64,000 nucleotides of DNA, from positions 124,001-188,000 of the forward strand of contig CANUEZ040000183.1 of assembly GCA_948099385.1 (NCBI GenBank), written 5' to 3'. Below, piece after piece: positions 1 through 13,124 of the stretch. How positions within the stretch are numbered: the stretch's first letter is position 1; each line of letters begins with the position of its first letter. The position numbers and the translations under genes were made by a program. Below the pieces are notes generated by a model that worked only from the letters and a program-made list of their open reading frames with translations, did no database searches and was not told where the DNA came from. Source of the stretch: Fasciola hepatica. Lineage: Eukaryota; Platyhelminthes; Trematoda; Plagiorchiida; Fasciolidae.

Positions 1-803
1 GAAGACATCTCTAACTTCGAATCACCTCGTTTCAGTGACGGTAGAAGGACACTTTATGCAGGGTACACAATTCATTATTACCAGTCGTCTCACTACCAAC
101 AAGTTGGTCCAAACTATCATCGGGTAGCATTTTTTTCTGATTGCTGATACGGTCAGCCTCCTCTAGACGAGAAACTTTTTATTTTATCGATCCATTTTCC
201 TGTCGTTCGAAAGTCCTTCCGTTCAAACCCTGACCTGGGTTTTAGGCAGACGATGATGGACTGAATGCTAACGAAAATTATCTAATTATCCATCACGAGT
301 CAGCCTCTGCCGTAGCATCCTTATGGATAGAAAATCTTATACTTGTGAAGGTATGGTCTGAAGTAGCTTATGATAACCGGATTGGTCTCGTTGGCAGCCA
401 GTGCATCAGCAGCCGCCCAGCACTGAGCCCAAGGTTTGGGACAACGAAATCACGAGCAACAGGTAGCCGATCGATGACTTGGATCAATAAAATGGGAGAT
501 GAACCCTTTCAGTAGTGTCGAAGCTCCAAGGCTCGGTTGCCCACACCAGATGGACTAATACGTTGTGTACTACATCTGGAAACACGAGCCAAAGTCCTAT
601 TTATTCGTTATTTTGCGCTAATAAAACGAGATGATTCGAAGGCAGAAAAGCCTTCAAACTAGAGTTGGTGTGATAAAACAAAATAATACCTCTGTTTTCA
701 CACACTGAACAAAACAAAGGCATAGATAAGCAGATACCTTTCAGGGCTGAAAGAAAAGCTGGGGAAGTCTCTGCGATTTGCTTTGAATCCTAAAACAAAT
801 AGA

Positions 804-1748
804 CCTGGAAGATTTTATGGATTACCAAAAATCCACATGTTCGGAACACCTACCCGACCAATCGTGGATTATTCCTTGTGCGACCTATATGTTAGCCAAA
901 TACATCAGTACTCCACTAAAGCGGTACCATAAATGGTGGTAAGTCACATAAATGACGCCTTCCATTTCTCCCGCATTTTGAAGACTGTTGTATTAGGAAA
1001 AAGCGAAACAGCGGTGAGCTTTGATGTGAAATCTCTTTACACAAGCGTACCCAATAAAGACTGTTTGGAATTTTTACTCTCCATTTTGATCAGTGACACC
1101 ACCTTAGAACACAGATGTCCATTGGATCCAACTGATATTATCACTGGCGTTGAACTATGCCTCACTTCCACCTTATTCACATTCAGCCAATCATTGTACA
1201 AGCAGACTGACGGCGTAGCCATGGGTTCTCCTGTATCACCCATTGTAGCTAATCTGTTCTTACATTCAATCGAACCTAAAGCATTGGCAGCGTTTCACAA
1301 TCCACCATGAATCTATGTCAGATATGTAGACGATCCGTTTGCAGCTCTGAAATCAGAAAATATGCATGACTTTCTACAATGTCCCAATAATCAGTCTAAC
1401 TCAATTAAATTCACAATGGAGACTGAGGGCACTGACAGAGTCATCAGTTTTCTTGACTGTCGACTACAAGTAAACAACTCCCGTAGGTTTACGGTGAGCA
1501 ATCACAGGAAACCTACACATTCCGACAGATATCTGGACTTAAACTCAGCCCATCCACAATGCATAAAACGAGCACTCGTATCGTCGCTAACCAACAGAGT
1601 CGACAAATTGTGCAACGGTGATATCGCTCATAAACAGGAAAAGCAAGGCTTACACACAGTCCTTCAAAACAACTGCTACCCACAAGGACTAGTAACGGAT
1701 GTGTTAAGAAACAAGTCGGCAACACACGACAAGAAGGACGTAGGATAG
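804..1748 (+). pseudogene. PLE copy 1 reverse transcriptase, disrupted
   Basis: In order: GRFYGLPKIH (about 807), then the fingers block SHINDAFHFSRILKTV, the RT motif-A block SFDVKSLYTSVP, the block TDGVAMGSPVSPIVANLFL, and YVRYVDD with catalytic Asp-Asp. The frame shifts near 880 and returns near 930. A TGA at 1308-1310 interrupts the frame just before YVRYVDD, and a TAG at 1746-1748 separates RT from the linker. The same frame is otherwise kept from 933 to 2121. The enzyme would copy element RNA at a nicked DNA end; this copy cannot make it intact. Confidence 0.85.
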
Positions 1749-2123
1749 CTAACCTCCGTTGGTATCCCGTTCAGATCTGGCACATCGGAGGCAATCAGGA
1801 AAGTATTTGGTGCGTATGGTGTTCGCATTTTCTTCCGAATAGATAACACGTTGCAACGTCATCTCACAAGAACCAATAACTCTCAACACATACACGAACA
1901 GAACAATTGTGTTCACATTATCAACTGCAAAGACTGCCCCGCTCAGTACATTGGACAAACATGCAGACAGGTGAAAACCGGAATCGCAGAACACAAAAGT
2001 AAAGAAAAATGCAGACCGGAGGACCAAGTGGCTTTAATAAGGTTAGAAAGCGACTCTACAATGGCACTTCAGGCCATATCCGAAAACCACACCATCGACT
2101 ACGAAAACACCAGAATCCTCTAG
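1749..2123 (+). pseudogene. PLE copy 1 linker and GIY-YIG endonuclease
   Basis: Residues VGIPFRSGTSEAIRKVFG form the typical linker. The endonuclease begins CVHIINCKDCPAQYIGQTCR and continues to AEHK and TIDYENTRIL. The paired Cys (CKDC) and the YIG half of the motif are present; the GIY half reads HII. PLE GIY-YIG nucleases nick target DNA to prime reverse transcription. It is in the same frame as the RT, downstream of the TAG at 1746-1748. Confidence 0.8.
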
Positions 2124-2125
2124 TG

Positions 2126-4435
2126 TAAGTTTTGTGCGTAAACAGAAAGTCTCTACGCGGAGGCTCTGGCAATTGACGCCTACCAATCGTGTCTCAACCT
2201 CAGCGATGGGGCAGAGATTTCAAGCATATGGATGGCACTTACGACTCGGAAGGACAAACACCAAAACGGGTCATAACACCTTGTTGACCTCAAATGATCC
2301 CACTATTACGGACACGTAGTATGGACGGAGACTCAACCCCCACCCTTACATTAAACCAACATCACAAATACACAGACCAACACACGAACATACTGACTAA
2401 CACCCAATTGCACTTAGCTATCATTCCAGTTTCATTCGGTTGTAAAACCAGTCTTGAAAAAGGTTACCCGTGGTGACCGAAACGACGACAACCTACCAAT
2501 GATTTCGACTAGGCTGCGTTATTAAAAGATAAAATTCTTCCATATTTGACAGCAGCGTTGCAAATTTGGTTTTTCTGAACTGCCACATCCTATTAGTTGT
2601 CGAAAGTAAAACTGAAACCCAAGAGTGTATTCTCCGGTCTTACAGTTTAGAAAAAGTAACACAAATGACAACCAAAGGTCAAACCATCAACTCCTTGAAC
2701 TATTTTCTTTCGATCAAGGGCTTGGATCTCGTCACCCAAATGCGGTAACCGTATGGCGGATACAGTCAACAAAACAATAAAAAGACGTCGAAAAAACCAA
2801 AGGATTATCATTTTTTCGCTTACCAAACTGAACTAGGTATCGTAAGTCTGCTGATGAAACGTAGTGGATGGATGAACTATTCCATTTCACTCAGGGTTAG
2901 CCACCAAAGAAAAGCTGTGTCAGCCGGTTCTTCCCAAAATCGATCATCTGAATTTCCGTAATTTCATTCACCCAACTTTGGGACGAGACATTGCGAGGAA
3001 TTATATGATCATAAAACTGAAGGCATGGCCGGTTTGCACAAAACGAATGGCTATGGAGTTGTCAGAAACAGATGATCTATCTATATTTCGATTAGTCTAA
3101 CGTATTCCTCAATATTGGATAGATAAGCCAATAGCGTACAGGAACGAGCTGGCTGAACTTACAGCAGTATCATTAAAGTTGCTTTGTTATATCCATCGCA
3201 TTTGTGATAATATTGCCAAATCGTTAGCATAAAATAACAAAAATCTCCAGGCTACTGAAAACGGAGTAAGCCAATAAACTAAGGTAACAAGTGCCGAGAA
3301 TTCAGGTTAGTAACTATGTCGTAAGCGTCTGTCGGTAACTAAAGATTTCTTTTTGGTAAGGAAAGTATTATTACATGTCGAGTGAGAATATTTACTTGTG
3401 GAAGTGCATCCGACAAGGTAAATAACCCGTCTTTTTGCCTTATTTTTGGAAACGACTTATAGGTAGGCCTAAAACATCATCCTTTTAACTCAAAGACCAC
3501 GTCGGAGTCAATTCTGGAGTGTTGATACGCTTAAAGTTACCCTCATGTTGTCTGTACCTTTTAACTGACCCAAGATTGATGTTGAGTGGTAGTGGCTCTA
3601 TACACTGAATATGTAATTAGCACGGTAATTCACCCTGGCGGGGTGATTTTAAGCACGGCAGATTCCAGGAAACATACAGTGAATGAGAGTTCATTACTAC
3701 CCACGGCAGTTTCAGTGCTGGTTACCAATGAAGTAATAATAACAGCGAGAATAGTGGTCAACAAATGGGAAAAGTTTACCTCTTTTTTGCTGTTCTGCAT
3801 TTCCTGATTGCCCAAAACTGCAGACAGTTGCAAACATCACGCCTAAAATAAAAAGGTTTCATTAAAATAGTTGTAACTGAAATGAGACGTAGGACACAGG
3901 GTAGTTGGAGCCTTGACCAACAGGAGAATTCCTCTTCAAGAGTACGTAGAGAAACATAGTGTGGATGGATCGTACAAGATTATAACCATAAGGTCGTTCA
4001 CATTTAAGAAAAACCTCTTTCTGAATTGCGAATAACACAAGAAAGTGGCATGACTGAGGAGAGAAGGGACCTCTGACAACAGCAACCAACATTTTTGTTA
4101 AAGGAAATAGTTGTTACTAAATCCGTCCTATCGTCTTCAATAAAACCATTTGTTGGAAATAAAAAGCTATTGGACTCATGAATAAGGTAGGGAATGGGAC
4201 TGTCATCACTTACAAAGGCTTGTGACCAGTCAGTTTACAGGAAACGTTTCCGTGCCTCATACAACTACGCGATACTACTTCTGCTTTTCATATTTACTAA
4301 CTTCCTACCATTAGATCCGTGCTTATATCTTCCTTTACAGCAGTACTACCCGATCTACTGCATTTCTTTATATCCATTTTTGATTACGGTGACTCGTAAT
4401 GAGCCGACTAAATACATCGAAGACGAAAACATTGA

Positions 4436-4436
<1 letters not shown>
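2126..4436. other. Non-coding stretch between PLE copy 1 and (TA)n tract
   Basis: Open frames here are at most 76 codons, overlap in several frames and resemble nothing known. No repeats, RNA genes or splice-bounded open segments were recognised. Confidence 0.5.

Positions 4437-4531
<95 letters not shown>
4437..4531. repeat. (TA)n microsatellite, about 95 bp
   Basis: An uninterrupted TA dinucleotide tract. Open frames reading Tyr-Ile repeats across it are artefacts. Confidence 0.98.
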
Positions 4532-4533
<2 letters not shown>

Positions 4534-4877
4534 ATAGAAGGTAGGTTAACATAACTATGTACAATCATCTCCAGTAAAAGCACTTATTTCAGGAGTCAAG
4601 TTGAAATCTTCTACTATGATATAATCAAGTTTCCACAAGAAAATATTGTGACCAATCAAAAAAAACCTCTGTTTAAAGGAAAATTGCGCAGCAGTTTTAT
4701 TTCAAAGATTTGTGACAATAAATGAAAAAAATCAAGCCTTGACTTTAATTAACACATGAAAGAGTATTGTTTTCTATGAAATGGTATGTGAGTACACACA
4801 AAACAGTTTGTTTAAACTACTCCGAACCACACAGAATGACATGCACCACGTTGGGAATTTTTCTGCTACATTTACAG

Positions 4878-5049
4878 CTCAGGTGAAAGCGAATAAAGTC
4901 AATTTATTACAATCCAGTTCGTCCAGTTCAACGATTACTTTATCAGATTCAATGTCCACTACGACCACCACCACGCCTTACACCACAACGACCACAACAA
5001 GTGGTCGTTCCACAGTCGAAACGGATTCAGGACCAACAAGTGGTTCAGT
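4878..5049 (+). CDS. Orphan exon candidate, Ser/Thr-rich
   Basis: An open segment is bounded by acceptor ACATTTACAG and donor AGT|GTAAGT, the strongest donor-like site in the region. In its open frame it encodes VKANKVNLLQ, then a run of Ser, then Thr-rich stretches and TVETDSGPTSGSV. No domain is recognised. It ends with two bases of a codon, which fits the phase that kinesin exon 1 would need if that exon began at 8605. It may therefore be an upstream kinesin exon, an exon of another gene, or chance low-complexity sequence. Confidence 0.35.
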
Positions 5050-8000
5050 GTAAGTTTCAAAGAATGACTATTATTCTGGTCGTAATTACGGTAGTACAAG
5101 ATTTAGGTGGTAAAGTTTGATGAAATAGCATAGTTATCACTGAAATATCGTGTATTCCCACGAAAGCAACTGAAGAAACACGCTTCATACTTTCAAAAGT
5201 TCACCTGGTCGAATTATGATAATTATAGTTACTATGATATCAAGTGATTTCATAAAACATAACAAGAAGATTAGAAATGGAAGGAAGACATTCACAGGCA
5301 AATAGAATCGTCTACATAATGTTAGAAGTCCTAAGTTAGTGGACACAAAAGTTCGAGGCACAGCCGGAGTTGAATTAGGAATTAAATGAACCACGTTAAT
5401 ATCAAGTACTCGAGGCTTTCCAGATAATAACATAGTATTATTGTACTGCTCAGGAAAGGCTCTGCTATCCGAACCGATTCTCAACGGTTTGCTCTGCATC
5501 AAAACCACGCGATATATCTTCCCCTTCATTGACCATACATCTCACTTTACCTCGGTTCCATACGGTTTCTGAAATACCTGAATAGGAGTATCATACGTGA
5601 TATTCCAAGGATTAGCCTCATTGATATATGGTTTACCCAAGCACTCGAAAGTCTAACTCATCTACATCAATTCACCACGAATAGAGAATCCAAAAGGTAA
5701 ATAAACAAATAAGGGAGAGCAATCAGAACATGAGGACCCATTGCTTTTAACTGCTGTTGAATTGTCAAAGTCTTCTAACAGGTAGTAACTATATACCCAT
5801 ACTACATGGATCGATCATTTTCGCACTTGCCTCGCACTGATTACCTATATTGTCAACAACGCAGTGACAACTTTACACACGGAGTGCTTCTCCCGAAATG
5901 TCCACAGTTCAATTTATTTAAATAACTGAAAGGAACAGCCGATATAAGACAGGAATTCTTTGTGGGTTCTGAAAAGAAACATTATATAGCTTTTTCTGTT
6001 TATTAGCTTGGTGTTCTCCGATGAAGCAACTTCTCAAAAAAAATCAGTGTCTAGTGCCGGAAAGCAACAATGAAAATTCCTATCACTCTATTCACTGCTT
6101 TTCGTAGTACTGCCAAATATTATCGCGTTGGTGGCATTCCCGTTAAGCAAGTAGAACATAAAATTTGACCACCCAAAAGTTTACTAAGTCTGCTAGAAAA
6201 TATTTGCTGAACCACAATGGGGTTTGTAGCTTCGGTAAGCTCCAGGTGGGACATATGTGGTGACTGCGTTTCCACAGACGCACTCGGTCAGCATCAATGT
6301 TCGCACCTAACAAGCTGCCAAAATCAACGGTGAGCAATAGATTTTCTTGAGTATTTTTCCTGATTTGACTATTGTTCTTTCATAGACAAAGGTCAAGTAA
6401 TATCAGAGCCTACGAGAAAAAAGCTGAATATTTTAGGTTTTATATAAAGAGAATGGAAACAAAGTCTCTCAGAAAGTGTGGCACTGCTTAAGAGTTCACA
6501 AAATATCCGTTTACATTGTGCAACAACTGAAAAGTATGTAGTCAGCAAGTAAACCAGATTCATTAAAATACCCAAAAGAGAGTACTTAGAGACCAGGACA
6601 ACGTAATTATCAAGAACGTTGAAGACATTTTGAATACCGAAAATATCAGACCACAAATGTCATAGTTCCTCATATAATTCCCCTTTCAGGGTTTGAAAGA
6701 ATCCAGATTTGTGATATTAAGTTGCGCATTTTAGGTAAACAAAAGAGAATCTTAAACACATTTATATGTTCATGCAAAACTCTAAGGAGGAAAGTTAAAA
6801 AACTAGATCGAAAGTAGCCGAAAGGTGTTATTATTTTTGCAGACTGTAAGTTGCATGTTCACGACCCACAATGGTTCTCACTTACATGGGAGCAACCGAA
6901 GTCCATATAATGTCAGGAGACAACCAAAGTTTTTTATAAGATCGTGATTTTTTAAAAATAATATGCTCACCTCAGTGAAATTTATCATAATAAATGCGAA
7001 ACATGAGTGACAGAGTTGAAAAACACGCTTGAGGTAAGTATTTAACAGTTCTAGGTGAGAAATATCATGACCCGCTGGTTAGAGTGAAAAGCCGTCAAAT
7101 TCAAGTTAGCCGGCAGTTCAGAACAGAGTTCAGAAAAACTTGTCAATGAGATTTCACATCAAAAAATGGTTCGAGGTACAAAATTTGACTCCTGAGTGGC
7201 AGTCGGCAGCGAAATACGGCGAAACAGGAGCATGAGCGGAGAGTCACAGTTGTTGTTATTGTTGTTTAGTATTAAATCCTTCAGGGAAACTTACGAAAGC
7301 TACTTTAACTGAGCATCTTATGAAGGATGTTACCAGGTTCAAAGATTAAGACAACTAGGATGTTTGAAGTAACAAAATTATCGTCTCCAATTTCAAAAAT
7401 CTTTTCAGGGCATTTTATTAATCACAATCAACGCATTCCAGGATAAATAACTTATCAACATCAGTACGTCTCCGAAAACAAAATCCGGAGTTTTCTTCCG
7501 GAACTAAAGAAGTCCAAACAGAATAAAGCGAGGTCTAAAAACAAAGAACCAGTATTTTCAAGATGTACGCAGGATATCTTATTGTTGCCGAAATTTTCAA
7601 ACGATCAATGCACTGAATGCAGGAGTGATGACTGAATTCATTGAGCCAGTTCAAATGATTAGATTCTTAAACATGCGGCAGTGTTCATTATTAAGGAGCA
7701 ATTCGAAGGACTTTAGTATCTGCAGTTGTTGACAAGTAATTTGTTTGACCGTGAGTTCTAGGTCTGCCATGCATTTAGTAGATAAACATATACAGGAAGA
7801 AAACTGGGCTCACTATGAAAGTAGCCATACTTGCTCGAGTTGTTGAATATTTCACTAATAGATTTGGAAGCTGTTCTCCTGTACTGTAAACTCAGAAAAT
7901 CTGCATAAACCTCGGAACTTGGACTCCAACCACTTACTTATGGTGGCTAACATTATATCAAACATCAAGTAGTACTTGTTTTGGACTAGCCACTTTGACT

Positions 8001-8614
8001 GCCTTATGCAAATAACACCTTTTTCAGCTTCAACGGTCCTCTGGTCACTGAAACTAAATGCCTGAAAACCTTTGAGATTGATTTCTTCTAGTAGGTAAAA
8101 AATCAGTGAGCCTACGTTTTCGAATTATTCCTTACGAAGAAGCCAGGTTCAGAAATTTATAAAGCACGATTTTGGTTGACATGCCGCCTCTGTACGGTGA
8201 ATCGTAGATATTTCGAGACAAGCAATTTGATTTCGCACGAAGTCGTCAAAATAAATTCAGCGATATCTTATAAAATAAATTGGATGGACTTGAATGGTAC
8301 TTTGTATCTGGACTGAACGAGATTCAGAGTGCATCGAATAACCGTGCTCCTTGTTATTTCTAAACAAAAAAAATTTAGCATCAATAACACGGCATTGCCC
8401 AAGGAAACATTATAAGTAGCCTACCATTTTGTTACCAAGAGCAACCTTTCTCAAGGCAGTTCTGATTGTAGAAATGGATTGAGAAACTTTTAAGGCGGTA
8501 ACCGAAAGGTCGAATAATCATATTTTTTCCGGACAAAACCGTATAATTGACAATAAGTTTTCTTGAACTTCACAATGTACGTTATGTTTGGTATCCAATT
8601 TAAGTAATGGATTC
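5050..8614. other. Non-coding stretch upstream of kinesin exon 1
   Basis: It probably holds the kinesin promoter or 5' intron. The longest open frame is a minus-strand one of 114 codons (5185-5529) with a hydrophobic C-terminal half. It has no recognisable domain and no convincing start context. No TATA box or initiator could be assigned. Confidence 0.45.
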
Positions 8615-9200
8615 ATGCGTATCACGCTCTATTCACGTTCATACGAAAATGATAATCTCGTCTTGTCCAGATTTGTCCCCCGTTTTAGACCTCGTACGAC
8701 TTCATTTCTAACAAGGCATATGGCATCGAGATTAAATATCCAGAGGCCCTCATCTAGGCGTACATTTCATGGGGTTTCAAAACATTTGGATCCAGCTGGT
8801 GACAGCATTTCTATGGATGTTCCAGCACAAGCGACAAAGGTTGTTGTGCCAATTAGTAATCAACAGAAGTCCGTGAAACCGACAGCTCCTTCAAAGAAAC
8901 TGGGAAAAACAAATGAGGAATGCCCTGAGAAACCAGTGCAAGCAGAAACGTTGGTGAACCGAGGTCAATCTGTACAGAGCAAAACATCACGAGATGAGAA
9001 GACTTACTACGTTCACAAAGAAACTTGTTCGGAATCGTCCTACACAGGCCAAATCGGCTATGAACAAACTGAAAAACAAGCCTCTGAGCAGCGAATTGAC
9101 AAGAAACAAGGATATTTGCAGACAGCATTTAAAAGCGCAGCCTCTTCTGTGTTACCACGCATTGTGGTCTGCGTGCGCAAACGTCCAAAAAACAGAGCAG
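8615..9200 (+). CDS. Kinesin-13 exon 1: N-terminal region and first motor strand
   Basis: This exon encodes residues 1-195 plus one base of codon 196. The N-terminal region is basic and rich in Ser, Lys, Thr and Gln, without the PNWEF-type neck seen in vertebrate KIF2. The last residues, RIVVCVRKRPKNRA, are the first beta strand of a kinesin-13 motor. The donor is GCAG|GTAATT. The open frame runs back to a TGA at 8564-8566. The first in-frame ATG is at 8615 and a second (MASRLNIQ) is at 8720; either could start the protein. An AG at 8603-8604 could instead be a splice acceptor, for an upstream exon or a spliced leader, so the 5' boundary is the weakest part of the model. Confidence 0.8.
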
Positions 9201-10009
9201 GTAATTCTTTGAGTTGGACAGCGGAACCTGAAATACCTGGTTTACACAGTCTGCACTTATGACAAGTCGGTGTGCTTCAGGGCAAACAAATCGGCTCATC
9301 TTTTGTTGAGCAAATAACTGTTATTGGTCTGGTCTACTTTATCGAATTATTTACTCATTTCCTTCGGAACAAATTAGAAAACATATTATTTGCCCTAATA
9401 AACATTTCGAGTTTATTTATCACGACTCCGCTAGTAAACATTTAATTCTGATGGTATTTTAATAAACATGGGACTCATTGTAGGCCTGACAGTCTGCAAT
9501 ATGAAGTTGTTTCTTAATGCTAAAATAAAAGAAATCGTTATGCAGAGTTTCATCAATATAGCGATATATGCTTAGTAAAACCGGGACAGTAACAAAGCGA
9601 TAGTATGTGATAGAAAGTTAGCTGTACACAAACACTGACCAGTAACATGCTTCACACGGAAAAGGTTCTTATTAAAAATGCTGCACTGATAGTGATTTAT
9701 ACTTACGGCTTACAGTGGGTAATTTATCTTGCCTTGAGGATTCGGAATTCATTCGGCGTATGAACAGTTGGAACCATAAACCTCATTTTTCTACGATCTG
9801 TTCTTCTGAAATAGCAAGATACTCTGTCCTGCTCACTCAGTCTTCAAATACAGTTAAGAAAAGCTTAATAAAAGACAAATAATCTCTGTTCCTATTAACC
9901 ATCTTGCGTAATTATGGATTTTTCTTTTGTTTTTCGTGAGAATGATCAGATTGAGAGTAAATGTTTCTTCATCTTGTTTCTTCTCTCATGCACTTCCGGT
10001 GCATAAAAG

Positions 10010-10164
10010 AAATTCAACGGAACGACTTGGATATTTTGGCTATACCCAATTCTGATCATGTAGTGATCTGCGAGCCTCGACAACGTTTCGATTTGACGGA
10101 GTATGTGGAAAGTACCGCATTCCGTTTTGATCACTGTTTTGACGAAAATGCAACCACAGCTGAG
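10010..10164 (+). CDS. Kinesin-13 exon 2: motor, loop L2 region
   Basis: This exon follows acceptor ATAAAAG (10003-10009) and encodes residues 196-247, beginning by completing a split Glu codon. It covers the strands and loop L2 upstream of the P-loop, aligning with the KIF2 segment that contains the KVD microtubule-depolymerisation motif. Here the motif reads R221-F222-D223 followed by LTEYVE, where KIF2 has KVDLTKYLE. The block FRFDHCFDE matches the family's FCFDFAFDE. The donor is GAG|GTGAGT at a codon boundary. Confidence 0.9.
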
Positions 10165-11110
10165 GTGAGTTGGACAATAGTTGTTCAAAACAACAAAAAT
10201 AGTGTGGAAATGTTCTTCTCGATTGCATGCCAGGTGTATATGGGATATTGTGGTCTAGTTCTTAGTTGGTTTGCTGCAACGGTGTTCTTCTCGATTGCTC
10301 AAGTTAGGTATTTTGCTTAACAGATCGATGCATGCTCAGTCTAACTGATACAAAGAAAGATGTGCTTGAGATCAAACGAGATTTTGATGCTATTCATTGT
10401 ATCATTACATCAGTTGGTTTTCATGAGAAACTGAATTTCAATAGGTTACACATGTAATGTTTAATTCCCATCCTGAGGAACTGCCCGATCAAAGAGCTCG
10501 CAAAAATCAAATAACTCGTCTATCTTCTGGTAGCAAGCGGCATCAATAGTTTAAGCCGCTCAATAAGCAGAGGTACTGTGTGATATCCAGCCTATCTGAG
10601 TTGCTGTAGATAACCAGATGTAAGTAATTTTTCACAAGGCTTACTGAAAATTTCGTTGATGTAACTGATCTAGCAACCGCACAGTTTTTCGGCGAGACTT
10701 TAGAGTAAAACTTGATTTGCATTCTATCAACAAACTGTATCAACTTCATTTTCTGGATCAAATACGCTTGCGGCAGTTTCAATGAAATAGGCGTAATGTC
10801 CTGCTCATTGAAGATGAAGCATTTTTGGAGAAGCATTGTGAATATAGAACACTGGCAATAACCTGACAAACTAAAAAATCAACGTCAGAGTTTATGTTCA
10901 CCAGTTATTCACACTCACATGATGGTTTAAAGACCCATTAAACACACAACACAACCATAGCCACAGGTGCTTTTTATTGAAAGATTATGCTCCATATGGG
11001 TGTGGACTTTGCGTTATTTTCCAAAAAATAGATTTTTCAAGCTTATTACTAAGGCGTAGTATTATCCCAGTGCTTCATATTAGGTTCGTGTGAACCTGAA
11101 TCGAGCTTGA

Positions 11111-11386
<276 letters not shown>

Positions 11387-13124
11387 TAGATGAAATGAGC
11401 TGTTCTTATGCTTAATCTCCCGATGAATACTGCAGATTGTAAAACGAACTACTAAATATAGTTATTGGTTATGGAGACGCGCTTTGATTCTGGGATTTAA
11501 ATACCTGAGTAAGCAATGAATGTTTTGCTTATGTTGGTTTATTTTTGGCCAAAACGTGTAAGTCTGTGATGATAAACGAGCTTCTAGCACTGATAGGTTT
11601 GAAACAGTTCTTACCAGATTCTAAAGCATGTTTAGGAATATTATTCACCTAGTTAACTGGAAAATAAAAGAGAAAGCGGCTGAAAGTAATGTTATCGTGC
11701 TGCTCCCTAAGGTTTCACTCATTATTAATCAGATCGTATTCGAAATGTTTTATTGTATGGGCTTGAACAGCTGTCGTATCACTGTCACAACAATTACGGA
11801 TCATCTGATAGATTGCGTCGCCTGCGTACTATGATGAACCGCTGGATGCGGTAAGTATGCGAATAACCAGGCAATATAATTTATAGACGTTTAGTAAATG
11901 AGGCTCAGACAAGTCCGAAGATTGCTATTGCTTGGAAGAAGAGGAAGATGAGTAGGATTAGCTGTTAAGGGAAACCATACACTATTAAAACAGGATTTGG
12001 TAAAATATTGACTGTTCCTTGGTACGTGGAACAAGGCTGAACCTCAAAATGAACGACGAAACTTATCAGTGAGGCGATGAGAGGTGGTACTCCATAGGAA
12101 TCGTCACGAAAGCCTCATCCTTTCATATTAGTTTGAAATATGATCACCTATGCAAAACTAAAGTTGTATTCAACTTTCTCATGCGTATCCCACAGTACTG
12201 GTCTGTTTGCAATGTATATTTTCGGAAACAACTTTGGGGTATGGATATATTGAGAACACCAAAGATATCAGAAACTTCATGACTCCTTTTCAGACGACTC
12301 ATTGTGATACTTTTATTCACTATAAATTATAAAGCAAAACATTTTACTAAGGGGAAACCGTATGTGACAGTCTACGAAATAGCAAAGTTGACTGATGACT
12401 GCAAAGTTGAGCCAAGGCCTCCAAGCTAACAAATACGTGATTTTGACCATTTGATTATCACAATGCGGGCGTGCTACATATGACCAGTTTTGTTCACCAG
12501 AAGGGTGGGATTTTAGCCTCTATTAACTCCCGATTTATCAAACATCCAAGATCGAGTATGTTTCAGGCTCAGTTAGAACTAAAGTCTTGAGCAGTTTTGT
12601 TGCAGTACCCAGAGTACATTTCAATTGGGAAAGTTCGTGCTACGGAAATGAAAAACAATGTAGGATGGATTTGGTTCGGCAGATTGTGGTCCCTGTAGGC
12701 GTTTAGTCATTCCTTTATTTTATTTGGTCTTTAGGACTTCGAAATGTGCTTTTTGAGAATGAAGTGTTTTACAGATGACGGTTCACGGATGATAAGGAAG
12801 CCCCAAAGTATTTTCAAACCTTCGGCATTTTTAGCTTAATGGAAAATCTTGTCAGGAAACTTCTCGGTAATAATATGAAGGAATACATTTATTCAACAGT
12901 AATTAAATGTCAGGTAGTTTTGTGAATTGACTTTCGATGTTCGGTGAGCTCATAGTCTGTGCCCAACCTCGATAAAATCATTCAAAGTTAGAGTGGTTAA
13001 AACATTTTGCGGCTCTTCATCGTTGGCAATTTTTCTAAACGAACTTCCGTTGGATTATGGGACACGAGGGGCCATGCCAAATACAGTGATGCAATAAGGT
13101 ATACCCTGTCAAATTCCACTTCAG

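Larger units (their letters stand above)
720..2125 (+). mobile_element. Penelope-like retroelement copy 1 (degenerate)
   Basis: The segment encodes the Penelope-like element (PLE) order: RT followed by a GIY-YIG endonuclease. Recognisable blocks begin near 804 (PGRFYGLPKIH) and end at 2121 (TIDYENTRIL). Sequence upstream to about 720 reads weakly as RT N-terminus, and the 5' end is not defined. No terminal repeats or target duplications were found. It lies about 6.5 kb upstream of the kinesin gene. The small number of lesions suggests a younger copy than the PLE at 17.9-20.0 kb. Confidence 0.85.

Noticed and set aside
1749..2123. GIY-YIG domain as a homing endonuclease or bacterial UvrC-like protein
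   Set aside because: It follows an RT of Penelope type in the same frame and has the PLE-specific Cys pair, so it belongs to the retroelement.
4194..4583. Open frames of Tyr-Ile repeats at 4194-4583, and likewise near 14076, 23956, 44886 and 47770
   Set aside because: They are translations of (TA)n microsatellites, which lack stops in these frames, and are not genes.
5185..5529. 114-codon minus-strand open frame upstream of the kinesin gene
   Set aside because: No recognisable domain, and the hydrophobic end with an Ile run comes from AT-rich sequence.
12060..12120. Possible hammerhead ribozyme (GATGAG ... CGAAAGCCTC with pairing GAGGC)
   Set aside because: The core reads GCGATGA instead of CTGATGA and the spacer does not form stem II. 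A covariance search with the Rfam hammerhead models would settle it; an above-threshold hit would revive the idea. Other CTGATGA strings near the PLEs on either strand also lacked the GAAA half.
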